DNA of 64,000 bases from Myotis daubentonii (GCF_963259705.1 NC_081840.1:3467062-3531061); one strand, 5' to 3'. Counted from the first letter of the stretch, positions 45,283 to 57,529 are shown. Translations and numbers: made by a program. Notes: generated by a model not told the origin, from the sequence alone.

Positions 45283-46084
45283 AATCTTTTTCAAAAAACC
45301 CATTTTCCATCATTCTTGAAATCCACACATTAGATATTCTCACATGATCTCGTCTGCAATGGAATATCTCCAATGACAGGGAACTCCACCTCTGGAGTTT
45401 TTCAGCCATGGACTAGTGACATTTTAGACACCGTGTCAGTGGAGACAGAACTTCCACTTGAAACTTGCTTTGTTTCTTTACAACTTTTGAGTCCTCTGTG
45501 GACTGTTTAGTGTTCAGATATTGCTACTGAAAAGGTTATCATGGGGTTGATGATCGTACATGACCAGAGGAAGGTCATGTCAGTGTCTAGAGGCAGAGCT
45601 TCCCTTGAGGGGAGGAGGAGAGGACTTTTAAGAAATGCCAGGCGAGCACAGTCTCTCTGTATTGGGTGAAGTCACAGCAATTGGAGATGAGCTCCTGCAT
45701 TTTCACTCTGGGCCCTTGTAATTGAGACACCGAGCTTAAACTGGACATTGCATGTGTAGGGGCTTAAATTGGTGGTATAATTTCATCAGTGCATTTGCTT
45801 TCTCTTCTGTTTTGGGAATAAGACTCACCTCTTATCACCAGCTGTTGTTGCTTTAAAGGTGGCTCTGCCCTGGTTGCAGATTCTGCATGAGGCCTGGGCT
45901 TTTCACAGCATGTTGGCTGGGACCCCAGAGGAAGCTTCCTGAGATGAGAGTGACGTATTCTCAGAAGTCACTTCACATCACTCCCACTAGACTCTCTTGG
46001 TTGGAATAGACACAAGCCTGCCTGGTTTCAAGGGTAGGAAGCATAGACCTCATGTCTTCATGGGAGGTGTGTCAAAAAAGTTCT

Positions 46085-46558
46085 GGCCATTAAAAAAATC
46101 ACCACAAATTATATGCCACAATGTATTTATCCATTCTGTTGTAGTGAATGAATAGTTTCTAATTTGTAGCACTTATGAATAATGCTGCTGGAATCATTCT
46201 TGTTCATATCTTTGGGTTCACGTGTGTTCATTTTAGTATCTAAGAGTACAATTGCTGGCCTGTATGTGTATCTTTAGCTTTAATAGAGAGATACTGCCAG
46301 TTTTCCAGAGTGGTCATACCAGCTATGACCAGCAAAGTGTCCGAGTCCCAGCTCTTCTGCATCCGTGCCTCCACTTGGTACTGTTGGTTAAACCTTAAAT
46401 ATTTTACAACTTTTCATTCTGTGATTGTGTGGAAGATCTCAGTGTGGCTTTAATTGGGATTTTGCTGATAACTAGTGATTTGTGCATCTTTTCATATACT
46501 GGTTAGCCATTTGGATATCCTGTGTTATGAAGTGCTTGTCAAATCTTCCCTCCCCCCT
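46085..46558 (-). mobile_element. Ancient L1 3' UTR fragment
   Basis: Antisense L1 phrases: TTATGAATAATGCTGCTGGAA, GCCAGTTTTCCAGAGTGGTC, TTGATGATAACT-like AACTAGTGATTTGTGCATC. Confidence 0.75.
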
Positions 46559-46559
46559 T

Positions 46560-46786
46560 TAAAAAATCCTCACCCAATGACATGCTTTAATTGATTTTAG
46601 AGTGAGAGGAAGTGGCGGGGAGAGAGAAACACCCATTGGCTGCCTCTGTACGCACAGAATGGACCATATGCACCCCCCCCCAGGGATGGAACCCACAACC
46701 TAGGCATGTGCCCTGACTGGAAATCAACCCACGACTTTTTGGTCCGTAGATGATGCCCAGCCAGCTGAGCCGCACCCACACAGGCC
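46560..46786 (-). mobile_element. Diverged VES-like SINE
   Basis: The order of body and head is kept (GAGAGAGAAACACCCATTGG, GTGCCCTGACTGGAAATC, CAGCTGAGCC), but with far more changes than other copies and no clear target duplication. Probably an older insertion. Confidence 0.8.
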
Positions 46787-46881
46787 ACGGCTTCCCATTT
46801 GCTAACAAATTGGGTTATCTCTTTCCTTATTGAAATGTTGGTTTTTTTATACATATGTATAATAGGTCTCTTTATTTTATA

Positions 46882-47053
46882 CTAGAGGCCCTGTGCACAA
46901 AATTCATGCATGGGTAGGGTCCCTAGTGGCTACTGGCTGCCGGCTAGGCACTCCCTCCCTTCCCCTGGCCGGCCCCGCCCCCTGGTCGAACTCCCAGACA
47001 ACTCCCAGTCGAGGGGACAATTTGCATACTATGCTTTTATTATATAGGATAGA
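46882..47053 (-). mobile_element. Helitron, non-autonomous HeliBat-type
   Basis: Reads on the minus strand. 3' end (left) CTAGAGGCCCTGTGCACAA. 5' end (right) ATTTGCATACTATGCTTTTA then TTATATAGGATAGA. No coding remnant. Confidence 0.88.
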
Positions 47054-47877
47054 TACAAATGTTTTACCACATGGTTCTTCCCTTGCACTTTTTCATTTAA
47101 CTATATCTTGGAGGCCATTCCGTATGCATATAAGGGACCTGGAATATCTTGTGCTAGAAAGCAAGGAAAATACCTGAGACTGTTGGGATCATGTACAAGG
47201 ACACAGTGGCCAACTTGAAGGACTTCTGTTGCCTAGTGCAAAGGAAGAGAGAAAGGAGCAGCCCTGGTGTTCAGACGCTGGCATGGCCATGATAGACCAT
47301 GTTGTTCTCCAGTTGAGTGTAAACAGCCTCAGCTACTGCAAACAAGGTTCCTCCGAGTGCATGATAAAGTGAGACCAAGCTCGAGTAAAACCAAGGTCGC
47401 TGGGCCACCCACCAGATACTTGGCTAAAATGAGTGACTGCTGCTTCCTTACCAATTACAGCTTCATCTTCCTTCTAGTGTCCCTCCCCTTAGAAAAGGTT
47501 TCTTGAGATACCCAAACATAAAATAACCCCCCTTTCTGACAGCATCCAACTTAGAGAAAGCCCTCCTTCCCTAGATCCTCCCCACATTACCCAGCTGGCC
47601 CAAATTCTATAGTCGATTCTCTTACTGAGCTGTACCACTGGTCCTTATGGTGTTTGTTCTCCTAAATTGTGTAAGTACAGATGTGTTCTCGGTGGTCTTT
47701 GGTTGAAGGGCTTTGCCACCAGAGATAGGACAATTTGAGCAACAACAACAAATTACAGGGGAACAGATTAAGTGACAATATAGGGACACAGCAAAATTCA
47801 AAATGTAGGAAATTTTACAGAACAGATGACTAGGGGAGGAAAAAAAATAAGAGAGATGGGTGGCATTTGTTGATTTA
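47054..47877. other. Intron 1, unidentified
   Basis: Mixed composition with no listed family recognised. Confidence 0.4.
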
Positions 47878-47889
47878 AAAGATTCAAAG

Positions 47890-48113
47890 TGCCCAGTCGG
47901 CATGGCTCGGGTTGAGGGTTGACCTATGAACCAGGAGGTTATGGTTCAATTCCCGGTCAGGGCTCATGCCTGGGTTGCTGGCTCCATCCCCAGTGTGGGG
48001 CATGCAGGAGGCAGCTGATCAATGATTCTCTCATCATTGATGTTTCTATTTCTCCCTCTTTCATCCTTTCTGAAATCAATAAAAATATTTTAAAAATATA
48101 TTTAAAAAAATAG
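47890..48113 (+). mobile_element. VES SINE, GTTGAGC-head type
   Basis: Perfect 12-bp duplication AAAGATTCAAAG at 47878-47889 and 48114-48125. The A box region is partly deleted. Confidence 0.93.
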
Positions 48114-48469
48114 AAAGATTCAAAGGCACATCAGCCAGATGCAGTGACTAAAAATCAACTATAAGAAGACATTTTTTGAGACAATTAAGATTTGAACATA
48201 TTTTATTAGATATTAAGGAATTATTATTAATTTTGTTAGGGGTGACAGTAATATATGGTGGTTACATTTTTTAAAAGTACCTGTTAGAAGTGTTTACATA
48301 CATATGAAATGATGTGATATCTGGGGTTTGGTGGTAGGCTGGGGTTTACAGAAGAAACAGATGGCCATGTGTTGATTGCTAATTGTTGAAACTAGGTGAT
48401 GCGTACATGGGAGTTTATTATATCATTTATTATATATTTAAAAACTCCTCTAATAAGAATTTTTTAAAA

Positions 48470-48790
48470 GCAATTTGTATTTCTTTTTCTGTGAGTTTCA
48501 TTTTTCTTTTATCTTTTTCCTCATAATGAAGGATTTTTAAGTAGTAAGAAAATTAGCCTCTTGTCATATTTTGTAGATTTTTTTTATTTTATTTTTGAGT
48601 TTGTTCATAGTATTTTTTATCTGGAGAATTTTTATTTTGTCAAATTTAGCAATTTTCCTAATGTCTTGAGTGTTTTATTTTGTGTGTTGCTTAGAAAAAC
48701 CTTGTCTCAGATTCTGAAAAGTTTTTATGTTTTCATCAAGGATTTTTTAATGACTGCAGTACACTTCTGATAATACTTTGGTTACTTGGT
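48470..48790 (-). mobile_element. Ancient L1 3' UTR fragment
   Basis: Antisense L1 phrases such as TTTTTATCTGGAGAATTTTT and CTTAGAAAAACCTTGTCTCAG. Diverged. Confidence 0.6.
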
Positions 48791-50376
48791 AATCCTAATT
48801 TCCTTTTAAGTAGTTAGAAATATTCTCCCTTTGAGCCTGCTGTAAGAATATATAAGGAGAAACGTTTCTCAGTAGTTATCTCATATAGACTTAATAGTGA
48901 ACACCAAGGGAAATAATTGCAAAAAAAGTTTGGTAGGTAATTTTGCCCCCAAATGGGAGAACTAATGGGAAATCTATCATTTACAAAACTGTCAAACTAT
49001 GCTAAATGTTATGTAAGAATATTAACAATATAGTGCACAATTTGTAATTTTAGGAAGTGTTTGCTCTACATAAAGAAGCGCCACTTCCCTTTGAATTCTG
49101 CATGTGTCTCTGTCTGTCTGTCTCTCTCTTTCTTTTGTAGATGCGTTTTATTTCTTCTTTCGCAGTGTATAGCTTCCTCCAAAACATCAACCATCAGGGT
49201 ATCTGATGAGAAAAGAGTGAGGATTGCAGTAATTTTTTAGGATGCAGGTTGGTTGGTCCCCCAGAATCTGTAAGAAGAAGAAATGTTTGAGTGTTTTCAC
49301 AATCTCAAGTCAAAGGATAATGTGGTGATGATCTCGTCTTGGTTAGGTAATGCTTTCAGACGCAGGTAGGCTGCTCTCCTGAGCCTGTGGGAAAACATGA
49401 TTAACTGCACAGAGAGTGGGGGAAGGGCGTTTTAATGAGGCTTTTCCACATCACGGAGGGAGTGCACGATGGCTCAGGAGCTGCCTGCTGAAGTCCACTT
49501 CGTTAGACTGCTCCCCTCTTGCCGTACATGTATGATCCCTCTTGCCGTACATGTATGATGCTTTGCATAGGCAGAGCAGGAAATTCCTAGTTTTTAAAAT
49601 CGGAGGGGGGGGGGGGTGGAGGGGAGCCGGGGCGGGGGGCAGGGATCAATGAAGCAGTGTCTGCTTCATTGTTGGTTCCTGGAGACTTGTTAGGACTCCA
49701 GGGATGGATCAGCCACTCAGTGCATCAAAACTCAGAAAGAGAAGTGAACGGACCCTTCCATTTGGGGAAGTGGTGGCAGTGAGCAACCTGGGCTTGTGTT
49801 TGAAATGGTGCCACAGTCCGTGTTCTCCCTTAGAAACTAATTCTGCGGTTAGTGATCCTCTTTCAGATATCACTTAAAGGAATGAGAGTTGAGGATGTAT
49901 ATTTGATACTGTATTTTAAAATTTTATTCACTATACCAAAAATTTAATGTAACATTAATCACTTTCCTAATACAAGTGAAAATAATCATGGCTACGAAGA
50001 AATGTTTCTTCTCTGAAGATACTTCCTTTTTCAGAGTTAGAAGTGAGTGTCTTCACCTAGTTCCTTCCCTCTTAGGTGTGAAAATAACTCATGTGGCAGT
50101 TGCTACAAAAATTGTGTCATAGTTTGAGTTTAGCTTAATGTTTTTCCAGAATAAATTTATGGATTTATGGGGTCTTATTTCAGGAGGTTCACTTCTATAT
50201 TCTTATGGTTTGTTGTGTTACTCTTATTTTAAAGTTACTCAAGGTATCATAAAACATGAATGTCTTTCATACTTTTATTCATTGGCATGGTTCTCGGAGT
50301 GAAACCAGAGGTCTGGTTGGATGCCCCTAACAGGAACTCACAGTTCATCTTCCAGTGTCTCAGGTTTTATGTTAAA
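48791..50376. other. Intron 1, no gene; G-rich tract near 49600
   Basis: 49602-49645 holds G runs (G5-G10) with quadruplex potential. 48800-49100 is AT-rich and unidentified. Confidence 0.5.
49512..49560 (+). repeat. 24-bp tandem duplication
   Basis: CCCTCTTGCCGTACATGTATGAT occurs twice in a row, perfect. Confidence 0.92.
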
Positions 50377-50902
50377 CTAGAGGCCCGGTGCACGAATTTG
50401 TGCATGGGTGGGATCCCTTGGCGTGGCCTGCAGAGATTGGGCCCCAGGCCCCCAGTCCCACAGTCCCTCAGCCCCGCAGCCCTGCCTGACACCCTGCCTT
50501 GGCCTGGTGCCGCCCCCTTACCTGCTCCACCATCCCACCTGTGGGCACGATCCATCAGGGCCACGCTCCCCACCCGGCTGCTTCTGTGTCTGGGAGCTAG
50601 GTGGCGACCCTGGACCCCACCACCATTGTTGGTTGCACCTGCCTTGACCTGGTGCTGCCTGCTCACCTACTCCACCATCCCAACACAGTCGTGCTCTCAC
50701 TGGGGCCCATAGGGGCCCATAGGGGCCAGCGGTGCCTCCACTGCCGCCTGCTGCCAGTGCCTCATTGCCGATGCCTGCCATGTTCTGCTCTGCTCCCTGG
50801 TGGTCAGCACATGTCATAGCGAGTGGTCGAACTTCCGGTCTCCCTGTCGAATGACTGCCTGAGGGGACAATTTGCATATTAGGCTTTTATTATGTAGGAG
50901 GA
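50377..50902 (-). mobile_element. Helitron, non-autonomous HeliBat-type, 525 bp
   Basis: 3' end (left) CTAGAGGCCCGGTGCACGAA. 5' end (right) AATTTGCATATTAGGCTTTT then ATTATGTAGGAGG. GC-rich interior with two diverged repeats of a CTTACCTGCTCCACCATCCC phrase. CTCF-like TGCTCCCTGGTGGTCA at 50791-50806. Confidence 0.92.
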
Positions 50903-53647
50903 TGGTGTTGGTAATAAGTATATTTTTTATTCTTGTGGCTATCCTTATTGTTCTGTCTCAACTGTAGGATTTGTGTGGACAGAATTAAGTAAATATGTGA
51001 AGACCCTTTATATTATTGGGAAGTGGCTATGATTCAGTATTTTATTTTTCAGATGATCTCTTAGCACTAATCAAATGCATTGATTAACTTCTGATTAGCT
51101 GGCTCATTTGTAAGAGAATTGTCTTTAGATGTATTGCTTTCAAATTGTTCCAGATGTAATTTAGCAAAATTGGTGCTGAGGTTCTTTGTTGACTGATTGT
51201 CTCCTGTTTGATTTTATTCTTTAACTTACTGTAGTTTGGCAGGAAGCCATTTACACCAAACTATGTAATTACTTCTTAATCCCAGATAAGTTTGAAATAC
51301 AAATGAGGATTTGGGCTTGGGCTGCAGTAGGATGAGAAAAGGGCAATTTTTTTTTTTTAACTTCTCTTGTGTCACTCATTCACTAATTTATATATTTTCC
51401 CAACTTCTAAAATGAACTGGAGGTGGCTTTTATTAAAATTATCTAATCCAGTAGAGTTGTAGGTAATAGAGCCGTTATTTTGGAGTGAAGGACTTAATGA
51501 AGAAAGGCAGATGCACCAGAACCTAGATCAGTGGTCCAGTCCGCGCCTCAGCCCCTGTGCAGCACTGAAGCATCCAGACACGGGCCCTTGGGGAGTAGGG
51601 CCTTATTTCACGTTCCGCTGGGGATTATGATGGACAGCCATGGCCGAGAAGCACTGCCGCAGATGATGGGTAGGCACGTAAGAGAGTTTATTCGTTTGCT
51701 CTGCACTTTGTGGCACTGATTGAAAAAGAGAAAAGAGGAGTTTCATAGCTCTTAATATCTTAAAAATTTACATCACTGGAAGAGGCACTTTTTCCCCACC
51801 ATGAAACTAACAGAGTTTGATGTTGTAGATGTCTGCAACTGCTCACTGTCTTTAACAAATAGTTTTATCAAGGACTCGGAAACATCCTTTACCTGAAGGG
51901 CTTTTTATCGATTCTTGTGTGAGGTTGACAGTGTAATATGAAATCATAACTGTGTGATGGCGTTTCTGTATGAAGCTAGTGCAGCTTCCTGAGTCCAAAT
52001 GTTGCATTTCATTCATGTTTGTATTTCCAGCCCCTCACACAGTTTTGGCACATATTTCAGAGGTGTTTTATACATGCTTTTGGAATAAAAGAGTTTAAAT
52101 GTTTAGTTTCCTGGTGAACTACATTGCCATAAAGATAGAGCTGAGGAAATCTAGAGTAAAAATGATTAGCATGTTTCCTGGACCATCTGTCACTAATATC
52201 AATTGTTTCTACTTGGCACTGAAGACTTGTTGTTTGTTTGTTTGTTTTTTTTTTGGTGGGGTGGGGGGAGCGTAGCTTGTGTAAAGTTAAAAGAATAAAA
52301 GAAAAGCTCGTAAGTTTATTCTGTAACTCTCTGTTTAGTGGTTAAAAGGAGTGGCTATATCCAAAGTTACACTTCAGGTACTCAAAGAAAAAAAAGTAAC
52401 TTTTTGCTGTTTATTTTTACACAGTTTTTGAATTTCTACCAAGTGCAATGTATTGTAAGATAGTTCTCTTTTCAGGTAGCTTATAAATTTATAGGGTACA
52501 TTTTATCAAATGCAATAAGAAGTAAGAACACTGCTGAAACCAGAGGTCCTATCTGACTGAGAAAGAGAGATATTTGGGTGCGGAAAAGATTTCAGTAAAT
52601 GTAGACGTTGGAGGGCAAGAAATAGCTTTATACTCTGAAGAGTGGAGATAAGACTATGTTGGTACCATGTTAACCGAATGGCGAATAGTCCAATGGTGCA
52701 AAAGTGTCCTTGAATCAGTGTGGCTACATAGTTTAAAGGCATCAGAGAAGCTTATGACTTTCAAGAAAACTTCATGAAAATCTATGACCCACTCAGAGGA
52801 ACTTATGTGCATACCTATCGTAGGGAAAATGCATGACTAGACATCCAGTGTGTAATAAGCTTTATACGGCATTGCCATCTTCCAGTTTGGTTGTGAGGAT
52901 TTCATAGAGCTCATTAAGTGTCAGTAGAATTGTTTGAATCATTCAAACATTTATCTTCAGCAGAGATTAAAAAAGAAATTGTTTCAAATTTGAATCCAGG
53001 ACTTGAAAAATGCCAGTTGTCTAAATACAGTACCGTATTGTGATAAATATAGCTATGGAATATTTTAAAAATCTCTTCACAAAACTTTATTTTAATATTC
53101 ATAGCAGAATATTTTTGGAAATGTTATCTGAAAAAGAACCATTTTATTATCAGAGCTGACTATTAATTAGGGTATTGTTTCGGATATAAAAGTTGATCTG
53201 CCACTGAATTTCTATTTGAATATGTATAGTTCCAAGCTTGCTTTGTGTATTTAATAACTTTACCACCATAATTACTCTGTTTACAATTAGATTTTGGTGA
53301 ATATGCTAATATGGACTATACCAGTGAGTGGTTCCAGCAAAGGGCGGTATTGATTTGCATTTGGATGTGCTTTTCACTTGCATTTGAATTTCATTTCAGT
53401 GGGAAAAGAGGTGGTCGGATTATGTAGTGGATTATATGTGATGGTAAACTTTTTCTTTGCAACATTTCTGTTGAATTGGCTATCATAATAGTGGATTTTT
53501 TTTGCTCCAAGTGGGCAGAAATTATGCGGAAAGATTTAATTTGGTTGAGGTTTGTGCTCTCCGATGTATTGTTTAATAGAAATCTTAAAGCAGGTCATTG
53601 GTTCATTATTAGAAGAAGCCTATAATGTACTAATGCAGTTGTTTAAT
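50903..53647. other. Intron 1, longest repeat-poor stretch (2.7 kb)
   Basis: AT-rich, with a possible L2 tail near 52010-52100 and a (GTTT)n/T run at 52228-52253. No exon-like frame. Confidence 0.5.
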
Positions 53648-53662
53648 TCAAATTAATATTTT

Positions 53663-53880
53663 TAAAAAAATATATTTTATTGATTTTTTTACAGAGAGGA
53701 AGGGAGAGGGATAGAGAGCTAGAAACATCGATGAGAAAGAAACATCGATCAGCTGCCTCCTGCACACCCCCTACTGGGGATGTGCCCACAACCAAGGTAC
53801 ATGCCCTTGACTGGAATCGAACCTGGGACCTTTCAGTCCACAGGCCAACGCTCTATCCACTGAGCCAAACCAGTTATGGC
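53663..53880 (-). mobile_element. VES SINE, GATAGAG-head type
   Basis: Perfect 15-bp duplication TCAAATTAATATTTT at 53648-53662 and 53881-53895. Probably young. Confidence 0.96.
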
Positions 53881-54519
53881 TCAAATTAATATTTTAAGCT
53901 CTTTAGAGAATTCACTGACTTACTGAAGCAAATGCTATGGTTCTGTTATATATCATAGTTTTTGAGCAGGAACTTTGGTTTTAAATAATTCTACTTTCTT
54001 CTTTTCACAAATCACCTGAAAAGGGATAAGTAGATTGAGAAACACAGATTTCCTGTTCTCGAAAACTAGGAGACTTCTGTCACCCTGAACCAGAAACAGA
54101 AAATAAGAGGGGCTGCCAAATACAGTGAAGGTCAGAGAGGGGCATGGGAGGCTGATGCAAAGGGACATTAGGGCTGAGACGCAGATCTCAGACAAAGCTG
54201 GCAGAGTAGTGTTGTCCAAAGTCAGTGGCACAACTTGAGTGGCCTCGCCAATCACCTGAAAGAAGAGGAATGAATGGGTGTTGGCAGGAGAGGGGCTGGA
54301 GGGGCTGGTGTGATGAAAATGTTCTCGGAGTCCTGATCCCAGGTAGTTGTTGCTCAGGTGTATATACATGTGTAAAATTTACCAGTCTTGTACACACTTT
54401 CAGTTTATTGCCTCTCAACTGCAAATTCACCTTTCTTTGCTCTGTTTGGGATACTTGCGTTAGATACTATAAACATTTTTTCTTTCTTTTCCAGCAGTGT
54501 TAGGTTTTGTCACTAGAGG

Positions 54520-55870
54520 ATGAGGGAGGGACACTTGCAAGGCATAGTGAGAAAGGGACTTCCCTTTAACATTCCTTGCAGTGCTGTTTTGGTGGTAATG
54601 TACTCCTTGAGTTTTTTTTTTTTTTTTGGTCTGGGAAGCTCATTATTTTGCCTTCAATTTTAAATGATAGCCTTGCTGGATAGAGTAGTCCTGGATTCAG
54701 GTCCTTGCTTTTCATTACTTTGAATACTTCATGCCTGTCCCTTCTGGCCTGAAGTGTTTCTATTCAGAAATCAGCTGACAGTCTCATGGGAAGTCCCTGT
54801 GGATAACGTTCTGTCTCTCTGTTGCTGCCTTTCTTTGTCTTTAATGTTTGCCGTTTTAATTATGAAGTGTCTTAGTTTGGGTCTCTTTGGGTTCATCTTG
54901 ATTGGGACTCTCGGTGCTTCCTGAACTTGTGTGACTTTTTCAACTTCACCAGGTTAGGAAAGTTTTGTCATTATTTTTTAAAACAGGTTCTTCATTTCTT
55001 GCTCACTTTCTTCTTTCTGGTTCCCTATGATGCAGATGTTGTTATGTGTCATGTTGTCCCAAAGTTTCCTTAAGGTATCCTCATTATTTTCAAGTGTTTT
55101 TGCTGTTCTAATTGTTCCCCCCACCCCTTGTCTTCTAAATTACTGATTTGAAACTCTGCTTCATCCAGTCTACTTTTAATTCCTTCCAGTATATTCTTGA
55201 CTAGAAGCCTTGTGCACAAAATTCGTGCAAGAGTAGGCCTTCCTTCCCCCAGCTGCCAGTACCGGCTTCCCTCTGGCAGCCGGGACCCAGGCTTCCCTCG
55301 CAGCCCTGGCTTCGTCCAGAAGGTTGTCTGGAAGGACATTCGGTCTAATTAACATATTATGTTTTTATTATTATAGATGTTATGGTATTCTTCAATATTC
55401 TTATTCATGGTTTCTATTTCCTTGTACATGCTGTTGTGTTCCTAAGTTTCTTGTAATTCTTACTCCGTTCCAAACCATAATTTTGAACTCGTTATCTGAT
55501 AAATTGCTTGCCTCCATTTCATTTAGCTCTTTTTCTGGCGATTCCTCCTGAGTTTCATTTGGGGCCTGTTTCTTTGTTTCCCTATTTTGGGTGCCTCTTT
55601 CTGTTTGCTTCTGTGTATTAGATAGCTCTGCTATGATTCCTATTCTTCGTTTGGTGGCCTTATGTAGTAGGTGCCCTGTGGGCCCAGTGCTGCAGTCTTC
55701 TTGATCTCCAGAGCCGGATGCTCTAGGAATGTCCCTTGTGTGGGTTATGCGGACCCTCCTGTTGTAATTGGGTCTTGATTGCTGTTGGCCTGTTCATGTG
55801 TCGGATTGACCCTCAGGGTGGCTGACCGTGAGGCTCAACCTTGACCACGTCGAATAAGTTGTTGTACAGG
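54520..55870 (-). mobile_element. L1 5' part: 5' UTR and ORF1 relic, split by a Helitron
   Basis: Minus-strand translation gives a fragment of the ORF1p coiled coil (SRLDEAEFQISNLEDK, about 55110-55160). Further along are antisense phrases of the ORF1p C-terminal domain (GTTTGCCGTTTTAATTATGA, CAGCTGACAGTCTCATGGG). Frames are broken. A Helitron (55201-55376) interrupts ORF1. The 5' UTR lies toward 55600-55870. ORF2 is not seen. Confidence 0.75.
55201..55376 (-). mobile_element. Helitron, non-autonomous HeliBat-type (short), inside L1 ORF1
   Basis: Starts CTAGAAGCCTTGTGCACAAA on the + strand and ends AACATATTATGTTTTTATTA. Minus-strand interior closely follows the copy at 30967 (GACGAAGC...GGGCTGCGAGGGAAGCC). 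Confidence 0.9.
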
Positions 55871-55879
55871 TGCCAACAG

Positions 55880-56215
55880 AACAAAACAAGACAAAGTAAA
55901 ACGAAAAACAAAACAAAAAATGATCACCATCACCACCAACAACAAAAAGAATAAGGAAAAGAAAGAAAGAAATAATAAAAGACAAAAGAAAAAAGAATAA
56001 AAGAAGAAAAAAATATGAAAGGAAAGAAGAAGAAAAAAGATTAGGAAAAGAAAACCAAGAAAAAAAGTATAAAAACAGAAAAAAGAAAGGAAATAGGATT
56101 AGAAAGGGAAGAGAAATACGAAATATTAACAAAAAAAGAAGGGAAAAAAAGAAAACAATAGCAAAAAAGAATTTTAACAATAAAAGTAAAAAAATAAAAA
56201 GAAAAGAAAAAAGTG
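55880..56215 (+). repeat. A/G-rich (polypurine) low-complexity tract
   Basis: About 335 bp almost free of C and T on the + strand apart from a CATCACCACCAACAAC stretch. Lies upstream (L1 sense) of the L1 5' UTR relic and may belong to it. Confidence 0.85.
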
Positions 56216-56636
56216 AAGCTTGTTGAATCCTGTTCCGATGCTGTTGAAAGTTGCCATTTGGTTTAAAGGTTCCTGGCCTCCCGGCTACCTGTCTGCACCT
56301 ATAAGTTACCCACAGTATGTGGCTGCCTCTGCTCAGCTTGCTGCACTGGGAAAAACCTCAATGACTTCTTCACATTCATGTGGAATGGACCAAATTGTCA
56401 GGGAGGTTTTCACCGAGGCAGCAAGTTAGTTTCAAATACTCATTAATAAATATATTTTTCTTCTTTTTTGTTTGCAGAGAAGCTGGTAATTTAGGACCTA
56501 CATTGAACAACTTCATATGAACTTTGTACTTAGTTTACTTGCACTGGTATAAGGTCTTGAACACTGTGGGTCTCTTGAAGGGGGCGGGTGGCTGGATAAT
56601 CTGGAAAAAGGTGGAATCCTACTTTATATCTTAAAG

Positions 56637-56946
56637 CAGTGGTTCTCAACCTTCCTAATGCCGCGACCTTTTAATGCAGTTCCTCATGTTCTGGAAATAA
56701 AATTCATAAAATTATTTTCGTTGCTACTTCATAACTGTAATGTTGCTACTGTTGTGAATCGTGATGTAAATATCTGATATGCAGGATGTATTTTCGTTGT
56801 TACAAATTGAACATAATTAAAGCATAGTGATTAATCACAAAACCAATATGTAATTATATATGTGTTTTCCGATGGTCTTAGGAGACCCCTGTGAAAGGGT
56901 CGTTCGACCCACAAAGGGGTCGCGACCCACAGGTTGAGAACCACTA
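56637..56946. mobile_element. SPIN-like non-autonomous hAT element
   Basis: Inverted ends CAGTGGTTCTCAACCT and AGGTTGAGAACCACTA; interior TTGCTACTTCATAACTGTAA and ATCTGATATGCAGGATG; GGGGTCGCGACCCAC near the right. Target duplication TCTTAAAG (56629) and TCTTAAAC (56947), 7/8. This is the SPACE INVADERS non-autonomous type, reported to be horizontally transferred among tetrapods including bats. Confidence 0.92.
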
Positions 56947-57230
56947 TCTTAAACTCTTGTAAGTGTAGACAGATCAGAATTTTACCAGCAAAATATCCTA
57001 TCTAATCCTATCTAATAAAAGAGAAAAATGGTAATTGGCGTACGACGATACCCTTTTCATTGGCTAATCAGGGCTATATGCAAATTAACTGCCAACTAAG
57101 ATTGGCAGTTAACTGCCAACAAGATGGCGGCTAATTTGCATATGTAGGCACAATGCAGGGAGGCGAAAGGGAAAGCAGGAAGAAGCCCCCTGCCACTGAC
57201 AGTGATCAGAAACCCAGGGGGGAGCTAAGA

Positions 57231-57284
57231 GCTGGGGGGCAGGGCAAAGGCGGCCCTGGGGCCGCCTTTGCCCTGCCCCCCAGC
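57231..57284. repeat. Perfect inverted repeat, 25-bp arms, 4-base loop
   Basis: Arm 57231-57255 and arm 57260-57284 are exact reverse complements, loop CTGG. GC-rich, so it would form a very stable hairpin. Confidence 0.97.
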
Positions 57285-57529
57285 CATGATCGGAGAATCA
57301 GGTGCCTTTTCCGCCCTGGCCAGTGATAGCAGGAAGTAGGGGTGGAGCCAGCGATGGGAGCTGGGCATGGTCGAAGCTGGCAGTCCCAGGAGCTAGGGGT
57401 CCCTTGCCTGGGCCTAAAGCGAAGCCCACGATCGCGGGGCCGCTACAGCTGCGGGTCCCCACTGCCCGAGCCGGACGCCTAGGCCAGAGGCATTAGGCCT
57501 GGGCAGGGGCGGAGCCTGCAACCGCGGGG

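Noticed and set aside
55794..56180. 128-codon Phe/Leu-rich frame resembling a membrane protein
   Set aside because: It is the antisense of the polypurine tract; TTT and CTT codons give false hydrophobicity.
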